A stretch of 5,125 bases of DNA. Origin: DHVE2 group archaeon (GTDB lineage Archaea; Thermoplasmatota; Thermoplasmata; Thermoplasmatales; Aciduliprofundaceae). This document shows positions 1-4,701 of this stretch, one piece after another (position 1 is the first letter of the stretch; each line of letters begins with the position of its first letter). The notes under the pieces are model-generated. The model ran no database searches. It saw only the letters and a list, made by a program, of their open reading frames with translations, and had not been told where the DNA came from. Where the stretch lies: NCBI GenBank assembly GCA_015520975.1, contig WAOZ01000224.1, positions 1 to 5,125 of the forward strand. The letters run 5' to 3'. The translations under genes and the position numbers were made by a program.

Positions 1-21
1 GGAGATGTGTATAAGAGACAG
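1..21 (+). other. Residual Nextera/Tn5 adapter (sequencing artefact)
   Basis: Positions 3-21 read AGATGTGTATAAGAGACAG, the 19-base Tn5 mosaic end used in Nextera tagmentation libraries. The two preceding G residues match the bases before the mosaic end in the Read 2 (i7 side) adapter. The match is exact over 21 bases at the very edge of the sequence, where untrimmed adapter is expected. A genomic Tn5 end is much less likely: no transposase or flanking IS50 sequence is visible, and the 30-kDa subunit reading frame simply begins after it. Genomic sequence should be taken to start at 22. Confidence 0.95.
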
Positions 22-474
22 GAAATACCATGTGGCAGCAAAAAAATCACGCGAAAACACATATACGCGAGAATAAAGAGGGAGGATTTCCTGAAATTTA
101 TGGATTTCCTGTTTGAAATTGAAGAATATCCCCATTTCGCCATAATCTCCGTGACGGACCTTGGAGAAGAAATCGAGTTACTGTATCATTTCACCATTGA
201 TTATGGCAAAAAGCACGAAGAAAAATTAATATCGCTGGGAGTTAGCCTGCCGAAAGATGACCTGAAGATACCGACGATAACGGATAGAATTCCGGGTGCG
301 CTTGTATCAGAGCGTGAAGTTCATGAAATGGTTGGTGTGGAATTCATAGGACTTAAAGATACCAGACATATGTTCCTGCCACAGAACTGGCCCGAAGGTA
401 AGTATCCGTGGCGCAGAGATGAGACCTTCCCCGAAGATATGCTGATTAAACTATACGAGAGGTGGAAAGAATGA
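22..474 (+). CDS. mbhK: Membrane-bound [NiFe] hydrogenase 30-kDa (NuoC/MbhK-like) subunit, 5' truncated
   Basis: This is the C-terminal 150 residues of a complex I 30-kDa family subunit, which in Mbh sits on the peripheral arm between the catalytic large subunit and the small subunit. The family signature is clear: visible residues 96-105 read SEREVHEMVG, matching the usual ERE(I/V)xDMFG, and residues 111-124 (LKDTRHMFLPQNWP) match the DLRRLLLPEDW region. An open frame runs 5' into the adapter. A GTG at position 7 could be taken as a start, but it lies in adapter, so the true start and the first residues are missing. The family is typically somewhat longer than the visible part, so perhaps only tens of residues are lost. 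The TGA stop overlaps the ATG of the large-subunit gene (ATGA at 471-474), indicating translational coupling. Family assignment is secure. The symbol rests on the K-L-M-N gene order. Confidence 0.88.
   Translation, partial: EIPCGSKKITRKHIYARIKREDFLKFMDFLFEIEEYPHFAIISVTDLGEEIELLYHFTIDYGKKHEEKLISLGVSLPKDDLKIPTITDRIPGALVSEREVHEMVGVEFIGLKDTRHMFLPQNWPEGKYPWRRDETFPEDMLIKLYERWKE
459..464 (+). promoter_or_regulatory. Ribosome binding site of the large-subunit gene
   Basis: GAGGTG ends six bases before the ATG at 471. It decides the start: the in-frame GTG at 462 is part of this Shine-Dalgarno and is unlikely to initiate, so the protein begins MSGGKK and not MERMSGG. Confidence 0.7.
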
Positions 475-1712
475 GCGGTGGTAAAAAATATACAATTCCA
501 GTTGGACCGCTTCATCCAGCCGTTCACGAGCCCATCACAATAAAGATAGATGTTGAGGGAGAGCACATTGTGGGTGTGGATGTTTTCTGCTCGCAGGTGC
601 ACCGTGGAATAGAGTGGCTGGGCATGAACAGAAACAATCCCATTCAGAGCATATATCTCTCAGAAAGAGTATGCGGTATCTGCAATATATGTCATCCACT
701 CTGCATGGTTCAGGCTGTTGAAAAAGCCGCTGAAATCATGCCCACTGAGCGTGCGGAGTATATAAGAGTGATAATGGCCGAACTGGAACGAATACACTCG
801 CATCTTCTCTGGGCCGGCGTGGCTGGACATGAGATTGGATTTGACACTGTGTTCCATTATACTTGGGCTTTGAGAGAGGCCGTGATGGATTTGATTGAGT
901 ATCTCACAGGTAATAGAGTCACAAAAGCAATAATGATGTTTGGCGGTGTGCGAAGAGACATCGATGAAACGGGTGTGCGTAAAATAAAAGAAGGTATGCA
1001 GTACTATTTAGAGAGATTCCATAAAATAGAAGAAATATTCCTGCACGATCCAACGATAAAGATGAGAACCAGAGATGTCGGGATACTGACAAGAGAAGAT
1101 GCCCTTAAACTATGCGCTGTGGGGCCCACGGTTAGAGCCTCGGGCATACCGAAGGATGTGCGCCAGGATTTCCCGTATGCAGCGTATGCAGATATCGGCG
1201 TTGATGCTATCACCCCAGATATGTACAACGGTGAGGTTCACGGGGATGTGTTTGACAGAATCATTGTACGTTTGCTTGAAGTTAAGCAGAGCATTGAAAT
1301 AATAAATGCCGCGCTGGACAATATGCCCTCCGGACCCATCCTTGCGGAACCCAATCTTGTAAAACTGCAAATGCTACTGAAGAAGGCCGATGGTGAAGGC
1401 GTGGGAAGGGTTGAAGCACCGAGAGGCGAGGATATACATTATGTGAGGCTCCGTAAAGGCGAAGAGCCGTTTTTCTCGTGGAAGATAAGAGCGCCAACAT
1501 ACAACAACCTGCTTCCGTGGATTCCAATGCTCATGGGCGAGCAGATCGCGGATGTGCCCATCATTGCGGCTTCAACGGATCCGTGTATGTCGTGTCTTAA
1601 CAGAGTGACTGTGGTCGATGTGAACTCCAGCAAAGAGTATGTGCTTACAAAGGAGAAACTGCATGAATTGAGTATTAGAAAAACAAGGAGGTTGATGCGC
1701 AATGCTCACTGA
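471..1712 (+). CDS. mbhL: Membrane-bound group 4 [NiFe] hydrogenase catalytic large subunit
   Basis: This 413-residue protein carries the NiFe(CN)2CO active site that reduces protons to H2 with electrons arriving through the small subunit. The N-terminal ligand motif ERVCGIC gives C68 and C71, followed by H75. The C-terminal motif DPCMSC gives C372 and C375, so all four metal ligands are present. After DPCMSCLNR comes a 35-residue tail starting VTVVDV, closely resembling the peptide cleaved from E. coli HycE after DPCYSCTDR. A precursor processed after R378 by a HycI-type endopeptidase is therefore expected. The intact cysteines separate it from NuoD and from the Mbx/Mbs large subunit, which lacks two of them. 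No signal peptide is visible, consistent with a cytoplasmic-facing group 4 enzyme. Its 3' end overlaps the membrane-subunit gene by 11 bases. C74 and C78 are extra cysteines next to the first motif. H2 evolution as the physiological direction is inference. Confidence 0.93.
   Translation: MSGGKKYTIPVGPLHPAVHEPITIKIDVEGEHIVGVDVFCSQVHRGIEWLGMNRNNPIQSIYLSERVCGICNICHPLCMVQAVEKAAEIMPTERAEYIRVIMAELERIHSHLLWAGVAGHEIGFDTVFHYTWALREAVMDLIEYLTGNRVTKAIMMFGGVRRDIDETGVRKIKEGMQYYLERFHKIEEIFLHDPTIKMRTRDVGILTREDALKLCAVGPTVRASGIPKDVRQDFPYAAYADIGVDAITPDMYNGEVHGDVFDRIIVRLLEVKQSIEIINAALDNMPSGPILAEPNLVKLQMLLKKADGEGVGRVEAPRGEDIHYVRLRKGEEPFFSWKIRAPTYNNLLPWIPMLMGEQIADVPIIAASTDPCMSCLNRVTVVDVNSSKEYVLTKEKLHELSIRKTRRLMRNAH
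1686..1692 (+). promoter_or_regulatory. Ribosome binding site of the membrane-subunit gene, inside mbhL
   Basis: AGGAGGT is a near-perfect Shine-Dalgarno nine bases before the ATG at 1702. It lies in the codons for the basic C-terminal tail of the large subunit (RRL), a region removed from the mature enzyme. The nearer ATG at 1695 is in the mbhL frame and is not a start for the downstream gene. Confidence 0.75.
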
Positions 1713-2721
1713 AATTGAGCAGATTCTGTACATCATCATAGGCACCTTTCTGGTGAGTGCATTCGGAATACTGTTCGGATTAAGCGCAAAAGGAATTGAT
1801 AGAAAACTCGCCGCACACATGCAATGGCGCGTAGGACCTCCTTTACTCCAGCCCTTCTACGATGTTAAAAAATTGCTGGTTAAGGAGAGCGTCGTTCCTC
1901 AAAACGCAGTTTCCTGGCTTTTTAATTCCGCACCTATAGTGTGCCTTGCATCCACCATAGTTATTCTCCTTTACATTCCGCTAGGGCCATTCAACCCGGT
2001 CCTTCAGGGATACGGCGATGCGATTCTCATACTATATCTTCTCACTATTCCATCTCTCGCCATGGTTGCCGGTGGTTTTGCATCGGGCTCACCGTTTGCC
2101 ACCGTGGGCGCTCAGAGAGAGATGGTTCTTATGATGGCTTATGAGTTCCCGCTCGCCACGGCAATTGTTGCACTTGCCTGGAAAATGAATATCGTCGCTC
2201 CGTCCTTACCCGCATTTTCATTAACTACCTTCGCCCAGCATCCGATATGGGATGTCGTGGGACCTCTGGGATTCATAGGTGCAGTCATACTGCTCGTTGT
2301 TCTGATCATAGTAACCCCCGGCGAAATTGCAAAGGTTCCATTTGACATAGCGGAGGCGGAGACGGAAATCGCCGAAGGTGTTCTTGTGGAATACTCTGGC
2401 AGAAATCTCGGCCTCTTTTATCTTGCAGACGCCGTGAAAGCTGTTGTTCTCTCATCGCTGATAGTGGCTCTGTTTTTCCCGTACAATCTATCACCGCTTC
2501 TTGCAGGGTACATATCCCTGCCGAATATCTGCTGGAATGTCGTGGATTTCCTGTTCTTCCTTCTGAAAATAGAGATTGTGCTTTTCGTAGCAATGACATT
2601 CATCAGAGTATCCGTTGCGAGATTCAAGGTGGATCAGGTGGTCAGAGCTTACTGGTTATATCTCACGGTTGCAGCGATTATAGGGCTCGTGCTTATAGTG
2701 CTCGACGGTATGGCAATATGA
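1702..2721 (+). CDS. mbhM: Membrane-bound hydrogenase NuoH-like membrane subunit
   Basis: This 339-residue integral membrane protein belongs to the NuoH/HycD/EchB/MbhM family and forms the contact between the hydrogenase peripheral arm and the membrane ion-translocating module. About eight hydrophobic segments can be seen, roughly at residues 5-27, 74-96, 108-130, 140-160, 188-208, 240-262, 280-300 and 320-338. Family motifs on the cytoplasmic loops are present: RVGPP near 43-47, GAQREMVLMMAYEFP at 136-150, and the acidic loop PFDIAEAETEIAEG starting at 213 and leading to LVEYSG, with a cluster of glutamates thought to lie on the ion or coupling path in this family. Near 302, RVSVARFKVDQVV matches the RGTxPRxRxDQ region of NuoH. 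The start is fixed by the strong Shine-Dalgarno upstream. Placement directly after the large subunit fits Mbh order, whereas in Ech and Hyc clusters this subunit precedes it. Confidence 0.92.
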   Translation: MLTEIEQILYIIIGTFLVSAFGILFGLSAKGIDRKLAAHMQWRVGPPLLQPFYDVKKLLVKESVVPQNAVSWLFNSAPIVCLASTIVILLYIPLGPFNPVLQGYGDAILILYLLTIPSLAMVAGGFASGSPFATVGAQREMVLMMAYEFPLATAIVALAWKMNIVAPSLPAFSLTTFAQHPIWDVVGPLGFIGAVILLVVLIIVTPGEIAKVPFDIAEAETEIAEGVLVEYSGRNLGLFYLADAVKAVVLSSLIVALFFPYNLSPLLAGYISLPNICWNVVDFLFFLLKIEIVLFVAMTFIRVSVARFKVDQVVRAYWLYLTVAAIIGLVLIVLDGMAI

Positions 2722-2727
2722 GGTGAT
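2720..2727 (+). promoter_or_regulatory. Ribosome binding site of the ferredoxin-like subunit gene
   Basis: GAGGTGAT begins at the second base of the mbhM stop codon. Three consecutive ATG codons follow (2733, 2736, 2739). Spacing from the site to the first is five bases, like the other starts in this window, so 2733 is preferred, but 2736 is possible. Confidence 0.7.
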
Positions 2728-2732
2728 GTTAA

Positions 2733-3164
2733 ATGATGATGCATGAAGTGTTGAAGTTGCTGTTTAAAAAACCGTTCACAAACAAATTCCCTGCAAAATA
2801 CGCACCAAAAAGCACATACGGTTTCATCAAACTTGTAAAGGAAGGAAAAGCACAGATAATACCTCCCGTTCCAACGCCTCCAAAATTCAGAGGTAAACTC
2901 AAGTATGATAGAGAATCCTGTGTGGGCTGCGGACTCTGTGTTAAAGTATGCCCGGCGAAGGCCATCGAACTTGTGACTTATAAAGAAGAGCCTAAAGAGG
3001 AAGGTGCAAGACCCAAAATAATAAGAAAAATAAGAATTTACATTGGCAGATGTGTCTACTGCTCGCAGTGCGTGGATATATGCCCAAGAAACTCTTTGAG
3101 TATGACTGATGAGTTTCTGCTAGCCAATGAAGACAAACTCGCCAAAGAATTGATCGTGGAGTGA
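2733..3164 (+). CDS. mbhN: Membrane-bound hydrogenase 2x[4Fe-4S] ferredoxin-like subunit (NuoI/MbhN-like)
   Basis: This 143-residue polyferredoxin-type subunit passes electrons from reduced ferredoxin to the small subunit of the hydrogenase. Two CxxCxxCxxxCP motifs are complete: CVGCGLCVKVCP with C63, C66, C69 and C73, and CVYCSQCVDICP with C107, C110, C113 and C117. Both would bind [4Fe-4S] clusters. The N-terminal stretch (KLLFKKPFTNKFP) and the C-terminal stretch (MTDEFLLANEDKLAKELIVE) resemble Pyrococcus MbhN as I remember it. The linker between clusters is long and charged (EEPKEEGARPK at about 85-95), closer to the spacing in NuoI than in MbhN. It is the last gene of the unit, 11 bases after mbhM, and is followed by a terminator-like hairpin. 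No membrane segment is seen, so it should be peripheral on the cytoplasmic face. Confidence 0.92.
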   Translation: MMMHEVLKLLFKKPFTNKFPAKYAPKSTYGFIKLVKEGKAQIIPPVPTPPKFRGKLKYDRESCVGCGLCVKVCPAKAIELVTYKEEPKEEGARPKIIRKIRIYIGRCVYCSQCVDICPRNSLSMTDEFLLANEDKLAKELIVE

Positions 3165-3198
3165 AAAATCTCACTTCGCTGAATTCTATTTTTTATTT
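3156..3198 (+). terminator. Hairpin plus T-tract terminator of the hydrogenase operon
   Basis: Bases 3156-3164 (GTGGAGTGA) pair with 3171-3179 (TCACTTCGC), giving a nine-pair stem with two G-U pairs and a six-base AAAATC loop. The mbhN stop codon is inside the stem. A run of six T starts nine bases beyond the stem (3189-3194), followed by ATTT and further T-rich sequence to about 3209. Archaeal RNA polymerase stops at T-runs even without a hairpin, so the T tract is the stronger evidence. Confidence 0.55.
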
Positions 3199-3211
3199 CC
3201 ATTTTCATTAT

Positions 3212-3225
3212 CCAAAGTTTTATGA
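3212..3225 (+). promoter_or_regulatory. Candidate archaeal BRE/TATA promoter for the RAM-domain gene
   Basis: CCAAAG followed by TTTTATGA resembles a BRE plus TATA box. The box is about 50 bases before the ATG at 3272. Initiation some 25 bases downstream of the TATA element, near 3247, would leave a leader of about 25 bases, enough for the GGTGAT ribosome binding site. Called by eye only. It is the only such element in the 107-base gap. Confidence 0.45.
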
Positions 3226-3260
3226 GGAAGCATTAAATCATAAATCGTCATACCGCTCGT

Positions 3261-3266
3261 GGTGAT
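3261..3266 (+). promoter_or_regulatory. Ribosome binding site of the RAM-domain gene
   Basis: GGTGAT, five bases before the ATG at 3272, matches the 16S 3'-end complement and the motif used ahead of mbhN. It supports 3272 as the start. Confidence 0.65.
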
Positions 3267-3271
3267 GACCT

Positions 3272-3520
3272 ATGATAGAGGCGTACATACTCCTAACACT
3301 CGAAGTGGATAAGGTCGGAAAGGTTCTCAAAGAAATAAAAAAGAGAGTTCCAGAGGTTAAAGAGGCAAGCGGCGTGACGGGACCCTATGACGCGATCCTT
3401 CGGGTTGAAGCGCCAAACCTGAGAAAACTGAGCAGAAGTATCGTTTCCAAGATTTACCAGATTGAGGGTGTGATTGATACCACGACAGCCATTGTAATCG
3501 AATCCGATGAAGAGGATTGA
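3272..3520 (+). CDS. Stand-alone Lrp/AsnC ligand-binding (RAM) domain protein
   Basis: This 82-residue protein is essentially one RAM domain, the amino-acid-binding fold of Lrp/AsnC regulators, without the helix-turn-helix. The opening strand (EAYILLTLEVDKVGKVLKEI), the central GVTGPYDAILRVEA at residues 34-47 and the closing GVIDTTTAIVIE match the family pattern of a beta-alpha-beta repeat with a GxYD loop that contributes to ligand binding. Such short proteins in archaea and bacteria oligomerise and are thought to sense amino acids or to modulate full-length Lrp-type regulators. With no DNA-binding domain it should not bind DNA itself. It has its own promoter, and its stop lies two bases before the ATG of an amino-acid permease, so the two are probably co-transcribed and may share a ligand class (inference). 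The acidic tail SDEED is not part of the fold. Confidence 0.85.
   Translation: MIEAYILLTLEVDKVGKVLKEIKKRVPEVKEASGVTGPYDAILRVEAPNLRKLSRSIVSKIYQIEGVIDTTTAIVIESDEED
3512..3515 (+). promoter_or_regulatory. Candidate ribosome binding site of the permease gene
   Basis: GAGG lies seven bases before the ATG at 3523, inside the last codons of the RAM gene. It favours 3523 over the in-frame TTG at 3517, which overlaps the RAM stop, and over the ATG at 3598, which has only a weak upstream match. Confidence 0.45.
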
Positions 3521-3522
3521 TT

Positions 3523-4695
3523 ATGACCTCATCGAGCTCTCTGGCAGCACAGCGATTGTTGCTTAAACGCAGAAGAAGAAAGAGAAAGAAGATATTAATG
3601 CATATTCTCCGAAAAAGGAAAAAGATAGTTACACTTCGAACATCCACCATTAGAGTAAGAAAGGCGAAGATAACGCCGGGAGAGGGACTCGCCATACTCA
3701 TAGGAACACAGATAGGTGCCGGTGTGCTCGGTTTGCCCTATGCTGCGGCACAGGTTGGGCTTGTTCTGGCCACGGGTATATTAATAGGTGTTATGATTTT
3801 ACTTCTATTCACCGCTCTAATAGTACTGAAATTCAGCGTGGCTATGGACGGTGCTCAGATGAGCACCATCGCACAGAGAATGCTCGGCCGTGCAGGCGGC
3901 TGGGTCATGTATGTGAGCATTTTCATCATGAGTTTCGGCGCACTGCTCGCGTATGTGGCGGGTATGGGCAGCGTGCTTTCTAATCTCCTGAATATCAACG
4001 ACACTCTCGGCGCCGCAGTTTTTTGGGTTTTCGCCTCTGCAATAATTTACAAAGGTCTCGAAGCAAGCGGGAAAACGGAGTTGATTATGAGTTATGTTAT
4101 GCTTTTTCTGTTCGTCAGCGTGATTTTCATGCTCGTACCCCACGCAAAACTTGAAAATGGATTATATATGAATATGGGAGGTATTTTGGCCATAACCGGT
4201 GTGGCAATATTCTCCCTAGGCTCGCATACCGTGATTCCAGATGTTTACAGGGGGCTTGGCAGTTACGAAAAAACGAAGAAAGTTGTGATTCTTGCGTTTT
4301 TAATTCCCACATTCATTTACGGCGTGTTCATGGCAGTATTTCTTCTCGTGTTTGGAAAAGATACCCCTCAAATTGCCACGCAGGGTCTTTCTCAAATTTA
4401 CGGCAATCTTGGCAGCATAATTGGGAACATAATACCTCTTCTTGCCATAACCACAAGTTATATTGGCATCGGGCTCGCAAATCAGAGCAACACAAGAGAG
4501 TTCCTGAAGATAAAAACACCAATCGCCTGGGCTATGACCACACTGCCACCGCTTGTGATTTACCTCGCTGGGATAAGAAACTTTGCAGATGTTCTGGCTT
4601 TCGCTGGAGACACGGGGGACATGACGTCCTTCATAATACTGCCACTCATGATGCTGCTTGTGGCATATATGAAAAAGAGGAAACAAAGAATTTGA
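3523..4695 (+). CDS. Amino-acid permease, APC superfamily (aromatic/neutral amino-acid type)
   Basis: This 390-residue protein is a multi-spanning secondary transporter. From residue 52 the sequence PGEGLAILIGTQIGAGVLGLP is the unwound first helix of the APC superfamily, whose GxxIGAGxLxLP backbone contacts the substrate amino and carboxyl groups. About ten or eleven membrane segments follow, near residues 54-74, 80-103, 125-150, 162-177, 186-204, 220-238, 254-276, 298-318, 332-350 and 366-383. The overall pattern is closest to the HAAAP/tryptophan-tyrosine permease group, but the substrate cannot be read from sequence. Proton- or sodium-driven uptake is family knowledge. The first 50 residues are odd: 20 Lys/Arg and no acidic residue, including KRRRRKRKK at 15-23 and RKRKK at 30-34. 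If translation starts at ATG 3598 the protein has 365 residues and loses the first basic block. The gene ends six bases from the convergent dehydratase gene. Confidence 0.82.
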   Translation: MTSSSSLAAQRLLLKRRRRKRKKILMHILRKRKKIVTLRTSTIRVRKAKITPGEGLAILIGTQIGAGVLGLPYAAAQVGLVLATGILIGVMILLLFTALIVLKFSVAMDGAQMSTIAQRMLGRAGGWVMYVSIFIMSFGALLAYVAGMGSVLSNLLNINDTLGAAVFWVFASAIIYKGLEASGKTELIMSYVMLFLFVSVIFMLVPHAKLENGLYMNMGGILAITGVAIFSLGSHTVIPDVYRGLGSYEKTKKVVILAFLIPTFIYGVFMAVFLLVFGKDTPQIATQGLSQIYGNLGSIIGNIIPLLAITTSYIGIGLANQSNTREFLKIKTPIAWAMTTLPPLVIYLAGIRNFADVLAFAGDTGDMTSFIILPLMMLLVAYMKKRKQRI

Positions 4696-4701
4696 GAAAA
4701 A
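4670..4701 (-). terminator. T-rich tract downstream of the dehydratase gene, inside the permease 3' end
   Basis: Read on the minus strand, the bases just after the dehydratase stop contain T5 (4701-4697), two T3 runs and another T5 (4676-4672). This could serve as an archaeal T-tract terminator. The same bases encode the KKRKQRI tail of the permease, so base composition may simply reflect lysine codons. No hairpin is seen. Confidence 0.3.

Noticed and set aside
3..21. Genuine Tn5/IS50 insertion end
   Set aside because: It sits at the exact sequence edge, has adapter-specific bases before it, and no transposase or IS50 sequence is present.
7..474. Full-length 155-residue 30-kDa subunit starting at GTG 7
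   Set aside because: The GTG and four following codons are adapter sequence. The gene is truncated, not complete.
321..602. 93-codon minus-strand open frame across the mbhK-mbhL junction
   Set aside because: It is antisense to two conserved subunits, with no own motif or ribosome binding site pattern.
1177..1196. Short direct repeat GTATGCAGC/GTATGCAGA in mbhL
   Set aside because: It is only two 9-base units encoding YAAYAD in a conserved protein region, so chance or coding constraint explains it.
3357..3701. 114-codon open frame on the minus strand across the RAM-permease junction
   Set aside because: It is antisense to a confident RAM domain and shows no family motif. Its length reflects the unusual purine-rich composition of this junction.
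3817..4143. 108-codon minus-strand open frame, His- and Glu-rich
   Set aside because: It is antisense to permease helices, and its residue bias is explained by complementary hydrophobic and alanine codons.
4300..4686. 128-codon open frame on the minus strand opposite the permease
   Set aside because: It lies wholly inside a clear permease gene, is rich in His, Cys and Ser as antisense frames of membrane proteins often are, and shows no recognisable domain.
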